From assembly GCA_021816565.1 (NCBI GenBank), contig JAKAXN010000085.1:1-13937 (forward strand): 13,937 nt of DNA. Direction: 5' to 3'. The position numbers were made by a program, and so were the translations under genes. This DNA comes from Actinomycetes bacterium. GTDB lineage: Bacteria > Actinomycetota > Acidimicrobiia > Acidimicrobiales > Palsa-688. Shown here one piece after another: positions 5,537 to 12,645 of the stretch. Each line of letters begins with the position of its first letter. The first letter of the stretch is position 1. Under the pieces are notes generated by a model, which did no database searches, was not told the DNA's origin, and saw only the letters and a list, made by a program, of their open reading frames with translations.

Positions 5537-5836
5537 ATGCCTGATCAGAACAGCGGTGCCGCAAACCCCCCGGAACGGGGATTGGCCGGATTGCCCGATT
5601 CGCAGCTCGTCCAGCGGATCGACGAGCTCGTCGAGGAGGAGCACCGCCTGGAGCGGGGCCACGCCTCGGAAGAAGGTCTGTCGACCGAGCAGCGGGACCG
5701 GCTCGGCCAGCTCGAGGTCCAGCTGGACCAGGCCTGGGACCTGCTCCGCCAGCGGCGGGCCCGCCGCCGCGCCGGGCTGGACCCCTCCGACGCCAAGACC
5801 CGCGACTCATCGGTGGTCGAGCACTACCAGCAGTAG
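5537..5836 (+). CDS. DUF2630 family protein, 99 aa
   Basis: ATG 5537 is preceded by AGGGAGG about 10 nt upstream. The product is a small soluble, highly charged, mostly helical protein. A variable N-terminus (1-20) leads into the DUF2630-type core: LVQRIDELVEEEHRL (24-38), a GLS/EQRDRL stretch (47-56), LEVQLDQAWDLLRQRRA (59-75), RRRAGLDPSDAKTRD (76-90) and the end SVVEHYQQ. The family is common in actinobacteria, usually about 80 aa, with no known function. Heptad-like leucines suggest a helical hairpin or coiled coil. It reads divergently from the sigma factor and convergently with the CoA-transferase-like gene. Confidence 0.88.
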   Translation: MPDQNSGAANPPERGLAGLPDSQLVQRIDELVEEEHRLERGHASEEGLSTEQRDRLGQLEVQLDQAWDLLRQRRARRRAGLDPSDAKTRDSSVVEHYQQ

Positions 5837-5854
5837 CGGGTCGGCACCGGCCCG
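5837..5854. terminator. Bidirectional hairpin filling the 18-nt gap between convergent genes
   Basis: CGGGTC (5837-5842), loop GGCACC, GGCCCG (5849-5854). The stem is six pairs including one G-T. It begins right after the DUF2630 stop and ends right before the stop codon of the gene on the other strand, so it may end both transcripts. The stem is short. Confidence 0.4.
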
Positions 5855-7012
5855 TCAGAGCTGGGCCGCCAGCCGGTCGCGGTGCTGCGGGGCGGCCACC
5901 GCGACGAGCCGTCGGGCTCGCTCCGCGTCCGGGCAGCCGCGCAGGTCGGCCACGCCGTGCTCGGTGACCACCACGTCCACGTCGCTTCTGGGGGTGGACA
6001 CGACCTCCGGGTCGGCCACGATGGTCGAGCGGTCCCCGGCGGTGGATACCAGCGCCACCACCGACAGCCCCCCGGGCGAGCGGGAGGCACCAGCGGCGAA
6101 GTCGGGGTGCCCCCCGGGCCCGGCCACGGTGCGACCGCCGGCCCGCTCCACGTTGACCGACCCGTCCAGGCCGACCTGCACGGCGGTGTTGATGGCCACG
6201 AAGCCGGGGCAGGCCGAGATGGCGGTCAGGTCGTGGGTGTGGGTGATCTCCCGCAGCCGGAGCCGCCCGTCGGCCACCATCTCCTGCAGGGCCGCCCCGC
6301 CCCACATGTAGGCGGCCTCGGCCGCCCCGATCAGCAGGCCCCGGTCGGCCAGGTCGACCAGCTCGTCGGTCACCAACCCGGACCGGACCCTCACCGGCCG
6401 GTCGAGGGCGGCCACCACGGCCGCTCCGATGGACCCCGGGCCCCACTGCACGGTCGCCCGGGGCGGGATCAGCCCGGCCACCAACCGGCCGATCACCCGG
6501 TGCTCCTCGCCCACCCGGTTGGCCGGGGGGTCATCGGGCGGCTCGGTCCGGTCGTAGACGCCGAGCACCGGGGTCCCCGGAAGCATCTGCCGGCCGGGCG
6601 GCGGGGGGCCGGGCCACCGCTCGATGACCACCCCGGACGCCTCGCGGGCTGCGCCCAGGGCCCATCCGGGACTGCCGGCCAGCCGCCACCGCCCCCCTTT
6701 TTCCTCGTAGGCCCCCACCACCGCCACCGTCGGCCGGAGGCGCCCCTCCAGCAGCGGCGGGATGGCCGACAGGCGCGTCGCCACCGCCCGGACCCGACCC
6801 GCGGCCACCGCCCTTCTGGTCCCGGCCCCGACCATCAAGGTGGTCACCGGTCCCGGGGCGTCCTCCAGCCAGCCCGGGTCGCGCACCACCCAGCCCAGGA
6901 TCACCTCGGCGGCCGGGTCGGTCCCGGCCAGGGCGGCCACCGTCCCGGGCTCGGGGAGCGGGCCGTCGGGCCCGTCGGCCAGGGCTACGAGCTGGCGATC
7001 GTCGGAGGCCAC
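5855..7012 (-). CDS. Acetyl-CoA hydrolase/CoA-transferase family protein, divergent
   Basis: 385 aa, somewhat shorter than the usual 430-500 aa of 4-hydroxybutyrate CoA-transferase/acetyl-CoA hydrolase proteins. The C-terminal half carries the family hallmarks: WGPGSIGAAVVAAL (190-203), TDELVDLADRGLL (215-227), FVAINTAVQVGLDGSVNVE (271-289), GPGGHPDFAAGAS (298-310) and VVTEHGVADLRG (348-359). The N-terminal half (1-130) is poorly conserved. The active-site Glu of these transferases lies in an H(S/T)E(M) motif before the TDxxVDL segment. Here the equivalent is VRSGL (209-213), with Gly at the Glu position. Classical CoA-transfer through a glutamyl-CoA intermediate is therefore doubtful; it may be a hydrolase, binding protein or use another residue. 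GTG 7012 follows the ALS-like stop by 1 nt, so it is translationally coupled as last gene of the unit. Confidence 0.82.
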   Translation of the reverse strand: MASDDRQLVALADGPDGPLPEPGTVAALAGTDPAAEVILGWVVRDPGWLEDAPGPVTTLMVGAGTRRAVAAGRVRAVATRLSAIPPLLEGRLRPTVAVVGAYEEKGGRWRLAGSPGWALGAAREASGVVIERWPGPPPPGRQMLPGTPVLGVYDRTEPPDDPPANRVGEEHRVIGRLVAGLIPPRATVQWGPGSIGAAVVAALDRPVRVRSGLVTDELVDLADRGLLIGAAEAAYMWGGAALQEMVADGRLRLREITHTHDLTAISACPGFVAINTAVQVGLDGSVNVERAGGRTVAGPGGHPDFAAGASRSPGGLSVVALVSTAGDRSTIVADPEVVSTPRSDVDVVVTEHGVADLRGCPDAERARRLVAVAAPQHRDRLAAQL

Positions 7013-7013
7013 G

Positions 7014-8675
7014 TCAGAAGGGGCCGCTGAGCTCGCCGAGCGCCCCGATCAGCCGGAGGTTCTCCCCGTAGTCCACCGGACAGGCGATCACCGACACCCC
7101 GTCGTAGGCAAGAGCCTCGTCGAGGGCCGGGCGCAGGTCCGACGCGGCCCGGACCTGGAAGCCCCGGGCCCCGAAGCTCTCGGCATAGCGGACGAAGTCC
7201 GGGTTTGAGAAGCGCACGGCCACCTCCCGGCCCATCTCCATCTGCATCTTCCAGCCGATCAGGCCGTAGGCGTCGTCCTGCCACACCAGGACGGTCATCG
7301 GTATGCGCTCCCGGATGGCCGTCTCGATCTCCTGGGAGTTCATGAGGAACGCCCCGTCCCCCACCGCCGCGAGCACCCGCCGGTCCGGGTGGGCCAGCTT
7401 GGCCCCGATGGCTCCGGGCAGAGCGAAGGCCATGGTGGACAGCCCGTTGGACAGCAGGCACGTGTTTGGTTCGTACGTCGGGTACAAACGGGCCATCCAC
7501 ATCTTCACCGCCCCGGTGTCGGCCAGGACGATGTCGTGGCGGTCCAGGGCAGCCCGGGTGTCGGCCACCACCCGCTGGGGCTTCAGCGGGTACCCGTCGT
7601 CGACCGCTCCCCGCTCCAGTTCGGCGGTGATCAGCGTCCGGATGCGCTCGCCCATGTCCCCGGCGTGGAACCGCCTGGTGGTGGCCGCAGCCAGGGCCTC
7701 CAGGGTGCGGCTCAGATCGGCCTGGACGCCGACCTCCACGTCGTAGTGGTCGTCCACCTCGGCCGGGAAGCGGCTCAGGTGGATGATCCGCTTGTCGCCG
7801 TCCGGGTTGATCCGGGCCGGGTCGAACTCCTGCAGCTCGTAGCCCACGGCGATGATGACGTCGGCCGCGTCGAAGCCGAAGTTGACGTAGTCGTGGCGCA
7901 TGAACCCGACCGCGCCCAGGGCGTTCGGGTGGTCGTCGGGGAAGACCCCTTTGCCGTGGAAGGTGGTGGCCACTGGCAGCCCGAGCTCCACGGAGAAGCG
8001 GAGCAGGGCCTCCGACGCCCCGGAGCGGGCCGCTCCGTGGCCGGCCAGGACCACCGGGTGCGAAGCGCCGTCGAGCACGTCGGCGGCCCGGCGTATCTGC
8101 TGCGGGGACGGCTCGTCCGGGCGGGGGACGTTGATCCGCAGAGGGGCCAGACCGGACGGCGCCGGCGCCGACTCCACGTCCTCGGGCACGGCCAGGTACA
8201 CCGCCCCGGGCCGCTCCGTCTGGGCCAGCTTGAAGGCCTTGCGGGTCATCTCCGGGATGGCGGCCGGGGCCGGGACCATCTCCGCCCACTTGGTCACCGG
8301 GGCGAACATGGACACCAGGTCGACACCCTGGTGGGACTCCTTGTAGATACGGTCCAGCCCGACCTGGGCCGACAGGGCGACCAGCGGGGTGCTGTTGGTG
8401 GTGGCGTCGGCCACCCCGAGGAGAAGGTTGATGGCACCGGGGCCGAGCGTGGCGGAGCACACCCCGGCCCGGCCGGTGAGCCGGCCGTAGATCTCGGCCA
8501 TGAAAGACGCGGCCTGCTCGTGGCGGGTCAGGATGTAGCGGATCGACGAGCGGGTCAGGGCCTCGGTGAAGCGGATGTTCTCCTCGCCGGGGATGCCGAA
8601 GACGTACTCCACGCCCTCCTGCTCGAGGCAGCGGACCAGCAGTTCGGCCGCGGTCCCACCGGCCGCCGGGGTCAA
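7014..8675 (-). CDS. ThDP-dependent enzyme, AlsS-like acetolactate synthase large subunit
   Basis: 553 aa, the usual length for catabolic alpha-acetolactate synthase (AlsS), which joins two pyruvates into acetolactate with loss of CO2. The N-terminal Pyr domain carries the ThDP-activating glutamate E53 in RHEQAASFMAEIYGRLTG and GPGAINLLLG (78-87). The central domain is about 190-330. The C-terminal PP domain has VGDGAFLMNSQEIETA (438-453) and WQDDAYG (465-471), the cofactor and Mg2+ site. VRYAESFGARGFQV and CPVDYGENL (532-540) also match the AlsS pattern. The start is TTG 8675, whose TTGA overlaps the stop of the DUF35 gene. No regulatory (IlvN-type) subunit and no acetolactate decarboxylase (AlsD) is present in the window. 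Given its neighbours, it may carboligate pyruvate to another aldehyde or ketone. Confidence 0.88.
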   Translation of the reverse strand: MTPAAGGTAAELLVRCLEQEGVEYVFGIPGEENIRFTEALTRSSIRYILTRHEQAASFMAEIYGRLTGRAGVCSATLGPGAINLLLGVADATTNSTPLVALSAQVGLDRIYKESHQGVDLVSMFAPVTKWAEMVPAPAAIPEMTRKAFKLAQTERPGAVYLAVPEDVESAPAPSGLAPLRINVPRPDEPSPQQIRRAADVLDGASHPVVLAGHGAARSGASEALLRFSVELGLPVATTFHGKGVFPDDHPNALGAVGFMRHDYVNFGFDAADVIIAVGYELQEFDPARINPDGDKRIIHLSRFPAEVDDHYDVEVGVQADLSRTLEALAAATTRRFHAGDMGERIRTLITAELERGAVDDGYPLKPQRVVADTRAALDRHDIVLADTGAVKMWMARLYPTYEPNTCLLSNGLSTMAFALPGAIGAKLAHPDRRVLAAVGDGAFLMNSQEIETAIRERIPMTVLVWQDDAYGLIGWKMQMEMGREVAVRFSNPDFVRYAESFGARGFQVRAASDLRPALDEALAYDGVSVIACPVDYGENLRLIGALGELSGPF

Positions 8676-9085
8676 GCCCCGGCCCCGCCGTCAGGGGTGA
8701 AGACCGGCACCGCCTCGCCTCCCTCGGCGCTCTCGAATATCAGCCGCAGCGGCTGGCCCTCATAGAGGGTGGACGGGTCGGCGCCGACCAGCTTGGACCA
8801 CCACCAGGGGCCCTCGGCGAACTCCACGATGGCGGGGATGTTGGGATCGCCGGCCGGGCGGTCGTCGCGGGGCCGGTCCGGCACCACCACCCAGCTGACC
8901 AGCCGGGCCGCCCCGCTGGCGGGGGACTCGTCGAGCTCCGTGGAGCCGCACTCGCCGCACACCTCGGCCTGGGGCCGGCACCAGTGGCCGGCCGGCCGGC
9001 AGCGGCGGAGCAGGAACTGGCCCCGGGCGGTCCCGTCGAAGAAGGTCTCGCTGTGGCGGTTGCGGGCCACCGGTCCGACCGTCAC
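8672..9085 (-). CDS. Zn-ribbon domain-containing OB-fold protein (DUF35 family)
   Basis: 137 aa. Residues 11-28 give the short helical lead (HSETFFDGTARGQFLLRR). A rubredoxin-like zinc ribbon follows, then an OB-fold from about 55 (VSWVVVP; NIPAIVEF; GQPLRLIF). DUF35 proteins are obligate partners of many thiolase-fold acyl-CoA enzymes, such as ChsH2 with the steroid aldolase Ltp2, and contact the acyl-CoA and active site. The ribbon is atypical: C43-x2-C46 is intact, but the first knuckle reads C29-R-P-A32, with H34 and C36 nearby, instead of CxxC. The start is GTG 9085 in a GTGA overlap with the thiolase stop, and its own TGA overlaps the TTG of the next gene. It almost certainly forms a complex with the upstream thiolase-like protein. 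Confidence 0.9.
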   Translation of the reverse strand: MTVGPVARNRHSETFFDGTARGQFLLRRCRPAGHWCRPQAEVCGECGSTELDESPASGAARLVSWVVVPDRPRDDRPAGDPNIPAIVEFAEGPWWWSKLVGADPSTLYEGQPLRLIFESAEGGEAVPVFTPDGGAGA

Positions 9086-10284
9086 GACCGCTCCGATCCG
9101 AGCAGGAGGGTGGCGTGGTGGTCGAGGATGCCGCCGTTCCCGCTGACCAGGGCCACGTCGTGGGGGTGAACCTGGCGGTCACCGCCTTCACCGCGCACCT
9201 GGATGATGGCTTCGGACAGGGGGGTCATACCCCACATGTAGTAGGACGACAGCTGGCCACCCCCGGTGTTGAGCTTGAGACTGCCCTGCGGGCCGATGGC
9301 CCCGCTCGAGACGAAGGCGCCGCCCTCGCCCTTCTCGCAGAAGCCGTAGTCCTCGAGCGAGACCAGCACGGTGAAGGTGTAGCAGTCGTAGAGCTCGGCG
9401 ACCTGCACGTCGGACAGCTTCAGCCCGGCCATGGCGAGAGCCTCGGGCCCCGACCGGGCCGCTCCGGTCACCAGGCCGAAGTTGGGGTCCCGGTCGAAGA
9501 GCCGGCCCGGGTGGCTCTGGGCCCAGCCGAGCACGTGGACCGGCGGCTTGGCCAGCGAGGCGGCCCGCTCCTCGGTGGTCACGATCACCGCCACGCCACC
9601 GTTGGAGACCAGGCAGCAGTCCAGCTTGCGGAACGGGTCGGCGATCCAGCGGGAGGCGTGGTGGTCCTCGATGGTGATCGGGTCGCGCATCTGCGCCCTG
9701 GGGTTGTGCACGGCCCACGCCCGCTGGGCCACCGCGATGGCCGCGAAGTCCTCGGTGGTGGTGCCGTAGCGCAGCATGTGCCGACGGGCGGCCAGGGCGT
9801 ACATGGTGTTGGCACCGGTCACCCCGGTGGCCATGAGGAGTCCGCCCCAGCCGGACGGCGGGGGCAGGGCCGAGGAGGACTGGCCGGGCCGCCGCCCGCC
9901 GCTGTACACGTCGCCGGCCGAGCGCCCGGGGCGGAGCGGGGCGTCGGCGAACACGCAGGCCACCGCCTCGGCCATACCCGACTCGACGGCCATCGACGCG
10001 AACTGCACCATGGCGCCGGCGGTCGACCCGAACGCCTGCATCTCCGAGAGGAGCTTCAGGTCGACCAGGCCCAGGTCGCGCTGGAGGCCCAACCCGACCC
10101 CGCCGCTGGTACCGCTCGAGGTGAGGAGTCCGTCGATCTCGGTGAGCGCCAGGCCGGCATCAGCGGCGGCCAGGCGGATCGCCTCGGCGGCGAAGCTGGC
10201 CGAGGAGCGGCCGTAGACCGCCCCCATCTCGGTCAGCCCCAGGCCGCAGATGACGGCTCGGCGACTGTTGCTTGCTCGGGCCAC
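9082..10284 (-). CDS. Thiolase-fold protein, Ltp2/SCP-2-type, lacking the nucleophilic Cys
   Basis: 400 aa, normal for non-decarboxylating thiolase-like lipid-transfer proteins. The fold is evident from AVICGLGLTEMG (10-21), DAGLALTEIDGLL (42-54), LVSNGGVAVIVT (225-236), ELYDCYTFTVLVSLEDYGF (297-315), NTGGGQLSSYY (339-349) and SGNGGILDHHA (381-391). No Cys is present where CxSG should be (about 80-95 reads EMQAFGSTAGAM). The catalytic His of the GHP motif is replaced by the Tyr pair 348-349, and Y299 sits in the NEAF-equivalent. This matches Ltp2-type aldolases, which cleave beta-hydroxyacyl-CoAs by retro-aldol chemistry with tyrosines. Claisen thiolysis is unlikely. The start is GTG 10284, 33 nt after egtD. 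A TATAGC -10-like hexamer just upstream suggests a leaderless transcript. DUF35 follows immediately. Confidence 0.87.
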   Translation of the reverse strand: MARASNSRRAVICGLGLTEMGAVYGRSSASFAAEAIRLAAADAGLALTEIDGLLTSSGTSGGVGLGLQRDLGLVDLKLLSEMQAFGSTAGAMVQFASMAVESGMAEAVACVFADAPLRPGRSAGDVYSGGRRPGQSSSALPPPSGWGGLLMATGVTGANTMYALAARRHMLRYGTTTEDFAAIAVAQRAWAVHNPRAQMRDPITIEDHHASRWIADPFRKLDCCLVSNGGVAVIVTTEERAASLAKPPVHVLGWAQSHPGRLFDRDPNFGLVTGAARSGPEALAMAGLKLSDVQVAELYDCYTFTVLVSLEDYGFCEKGEGGAFVSSGAIGPQGSLKLNTGGGQLSSYYMWGMTPLSEAIIQVRGEGGDRQVHPHDVALVSGNGGILDHHATLLLGSERS

Positions 10285-10295
10285 AATCGGGGCAG

Positions 10296-10301
10296 GCTAT
10301 A
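10296..10301 (-). promoter_or_regulatory. -10-like TATAGC suggesting leaderless start of the four-gene unit
   Basis: TATAGC on the minus strand ends 11 nt before the GTG 10284. A transcript start 6-8 nt downstream would give a leader of only a few bases, and no Shine-Dalgarno sequence is visible. No strong -35 is seen. It lies in the 33-nt gap after egtD, so the metabolic genes may be transcribed independently of egtBD. Confidence 0.35.
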
Positions 10302-10317
10302 CCAATCGGTCGGCGCG

Positions 10318-11295
10318 CTACCCCCGGCCGGGGCCGGCGAGGGAGAGCTGGAAATCACCGGACGGGTCGGTCCATGCCGAGCGCAGTTCGAGGCCGGCCG
10401 CTTCCAGCTCGACCGGCAGCGCCCGGCGGTCGAACTTGGAGGAGATCTCGGTGAGGATCTCCTCCCCCGCCTCGAGGGTGATCTCCATCGCGAGCTCCCC
10501 GATGCGCACCGTCTGGGCGTCGTCCGAGCGCAGCCGCATCTCGATCCAGCGGCACTCGGGGTTCCACACCGCCCGGTGGGTGAAGCGCTGCGGCTGGAAA
10601 TCGGCGGCCAGCTCCCGGTTGAGCACGCTGAGCACGTTGAGGTCGAACCGGGCGGTCACGCCCGCGGGGTCGTCGTAGGCGGCCAGGAGCCGGTCGGTGT
10701 CCTTCTCGAGGTCGGTGCCGAGCAGCAGACTGTCCTGCGGCCCCATGGCCCGGCGGAACTGTGCCAGCAGGTCCCGGCGTTCCCCGGGGGTGAAATTGCC
10801 GATGGTGCTGCCGAGAAACGCCCACAGCTGGCGGCCGGCGCCCCCCAGACGGTCCAGGTCCCGCCTGAGGTCCCCGACGACAGCCCGGACATCCACCTCG
10901 TAGCGGCGGCCGAGCTCCCGGGCCGCTTCGCGCAGCACCTCCTCGCTTATGTCGAGCAGGACTATGGTCCGCAGCCGCCCGGAGGCGGCCATGGCGTCGA
11001 GGAGCAGCCGGGTCTTCTCCGAGGTCCCCGACCCGATCTCCACGACGGTGTCGGCGCCCGAGCGCTCGGCGATCTCGGCCGCCCGCTCGGCCAGGATGGC
11101 CCGCTCGGCCCTGGTCAGGTAGTACTCGGGGAGCCTGGTGATCTGATCGAACAGGCGGCTGCCTGTCTCGTCGTAGAACCAGACCGGGGGTATCGACTTC
11201 CGCGAGGCGGACAACCCCGCTCTGACGTCGTCCTCCATGGCCGCTCGGCGGTCCTCGGGGCGGACGAGCACTTCGACTGTCAGCGTCTGGGTCAC
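10318..11295 (-). CDS. egtD: L-histidine N-alpha-methyltransferase EgtD
   Basis: 325 aa, as in mycobacterial EgtD (about 320). It trimethylates the alpha-amino group of histidine to hercynine with three S-adenosylmethionines, the first step of ergothioneine synthesis. Motifs: KSIPPVWFYDETGSRLFDQI (33-52), RLPEYYLTRAE (54-64), SAM-binding EIGSGTSEKTRLLL (86-99), LLDIS (113-117), LGSTIGNF (161-168) and EISSKF (283-288). All histidine-contacting residues known for the M. smegmatis enzyme have counterparts: Y41, Y58/Y59, N167, Y207, E283 and S285. The start is GTG 11295, with AGGAGG only 3-4 nt upstream. An overlapping ATG there runs straight into TGA and is not the start. It lies 39 nt behind egtB with a small hairpin between them. 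Confidence 0.95.
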   Translation of the reverse strand: MTQTLTVEVLVRPEDRRAAMEDDVRAGLSASRKSIPPVWFYDETGSRLFDQITRLPEYYLTRAERAILAERAAEIAERSGADTVVEIGSGTSEKTRLLLDAMAASGRLRTIVLLDISEEVLREAARELGRRYEVDVRAVVGDLRRDLDRLGGAGRQLWAFLGSTIGNFTPGERRDLLAQFRRAMGPQDSLLLGTDLEKDTDRLLAAYDDPAGVTARFDLNVLSVLNRELAADFQPQRFTHRAVWNPECRWIEMRLRSDDAQTVRIGELAMEITLEAGEEILTEISSKFDRRALPVELEAAGLELRSAWTDPSGDFQLSLAGPGRG

Positions 11296-11313
11296 ATGCC
11301 TCCTAGGGGGGTC

Positions 11314-11333
11314 ACCGGGCGGGCTGTCCCGGT
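11314..11333 (-). repeat. Small inverted repeat between egtB and egtD
   Basis: ACCGGG (11314-11319) and CCCGGT (11328-11333) form a perfect 6-bp stem with an 8-nt loop, starting 1 nt after the egtB stop. It could be an intercistronic attenuator or RNA-stability element, or chance in GC-rich DNA. Confidence 0.3.
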
Positions 11334-11334
11334 T

Positions 11335-12615
11335 TCAGCTGTCGCGGGCCAGGCGGACACCGGTGAACGGCCACCGGGCGCCGGGGGGGAAGAAGTTGCG
11401 GTAGGTAGGTCGGACATGGCCGTCCGGGGTGGCGCAGCTGCCACCGCGCAGCACCTGCTGGCCGACCATGAACTTCCCGTTGTACTCCCCGACGGCACCG
11501 GGCGCCGGCCGGAAGCGGGGGTAGGGCAGGTAAGCCGACGACGTCCAGGCCCACGCCTGCCCGAACATCGACGCCCCGCTGGCGGGGGCCGGGTGCACCC
11601 CGGCCGGATCCGTGAGCTGTCCCTGCACGGGCCAGCCGGCCGCCACCGCCTCCCACTCGAACTCGGTGGGGAGGCGGGTCCCGGCCCAGGACGCGAAGGC
11701 GTCCGCTTCGAAGTAGCTGACGTGGCACACCGGTTCGTCCGGGTCGACCGGCCGGCGGCCGCCCAGGGTGAAGACGGTCCAGGTGCCATCCTGCCGCTCC
11801 CAGTACATGGGCGCGTCCCAGCCCCCCGCCTGCACCGCGGCCCAGCCGTCGGACAGCCACAGCCCGGCGCGGCTGTACCCGCCGTCGGCCATGAAGTCCA
11901 TCCACTCCCCGCAGGTCACCAGCCGGTCGGCCAGGAGGAACGGCTGGACCACGACGTCGTGGGCCGGTCCCTCGTTGTCGAAGGCGAAGCCCGAGCCGTC
12001 GTGGCCCACCCGCACCACCCCGCCGTCGTGGCCGACCCACCCGGCCGGGCCCGCCGGCGGGCCGCCGGGGCGGGCCGCGGGCGGGGCGTACACCGGGTCC
12101 AGCGGGCTCAGCGACAGCACGTGCTTGATGTCCATGAGCAGCAGCTCCTGGTGCTGCTGCTCATGGTTGACCCCGAGCTCGGTCAGGGCCAGCACCACCG
12201 GATCGGCCGCGGCGCCCAGGAGCTCGGCCATGCCGGCGTCCACGTGCCGGCGGTACTGCGCGATCTCCGAGCACCCGGGCCTCGAGACGCAGCCCCGCCG
12301 GGCCCGGGCGTAGCGCGGCCCGGCGGCCTCGTAGTAGGAGTTGAAGAGGTACGCGAACTCCGGGTGGAACACCCGGTAGCCGGGTAGGTGCGGGACCAGG
12401 AGGAAGGTCTCGAAGAACCAGCTGGTGTGGGCCCGGTGCCACTTGGTGGGGCTGACATCCGGCATGGACTGGACGGTCTGGTCCTCGGCGGAGAGCGGAC
12501 CGGCCAGCCCCTCGGTGAAGTCCCGGACCCGGCGGTACCGAGACGACAGGTCTGCGGCGTCGGGAACCGACGCGGTCGAATCGGTCGATGCGCCCTCGGA
12601 CGCGACTGCGGTCAT
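11335..12615 (-). CDS. egtB: Hercynine oxygenase / sulfoxide synthase EgtB
   Basis: 426 aa. ATG 12615 has GGAGG 5 nt upstream, and a longer in-frame extension would overlap the CopD-like gene. EgtB is a non-haem iron enzyme that uses O2 to join a thiol donor to C2 of hercynine's imidazole. The N-terminal DinB-like helical domain (25-165) supplies the 3-His iron site: H63 in AHTSWFFE, and H151 and H155 in NHEQQHQE. A Pro/Gly-rich linker (about 176-192) leads to the FGE-sulfatase domain (195-425). It carries TRLPTEFEWEAV (313-324), WAWTSS (355-360), YNGKF (378-382), LRGGSCATP (389-397), and the end TYRNFFPPGARWPFTGVRLA. That end resembles EgtB of two-gene egtB-egtD systems more than the mycobacterial type. 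A sigmaB-like promoter precedes it. Confidence 0.93.
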   Translation of the reverse strand: MTAVASEGASTDSTASVPDAADLSSRYRRVRDFTEGLAGPLSAEDQTVQSMPDVSPTKWHRAHTSWFFETFLLVPHLPGYRVFHPEFAYLFNSYYEAAGPRYARARRGCVSRPGCSEIAQYRRHVDAGMAELLGAAADPVVLALTELGVNHEQQHQELLLMDIKHVLSLSPLDPVYAPPAARPGGPPAGPAGWVGHDGGVVRVGHDGSGFAFDNEGPAHDVVVQPFLLADRLVTCGEWMDFMADGGYSRAGLWLSDGWAAVQAGGWDAPMYWERQDGTWTVFTLGGRRPVDPDEPVCHVSYFEADAFASWAGTRLPTEFEWEAVAAGWPVQGQLTDPAGVHPAPASGASMFGQAWAWTSSAYLPYPRFRPAPGAVGEYNGKFMVGQQVLRGGSCATPDGHVRPTYRNFFPPGARWPFTGVRLARDS

Positions 12616-12645
12616 CGAAGCCTCCGTTCGTCCGACCCCCGGAAG

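Noticed and set aside
9115..12387. 1090-codon open frame on the plus strand
   Set aside because: It lies antisense to the thiolase, egtD and egtB genes, has low-complexity Gly/Arg/Val/His-rich composition and no domain. Long antisense frames are expected when codon third positions are nearly all G or C.
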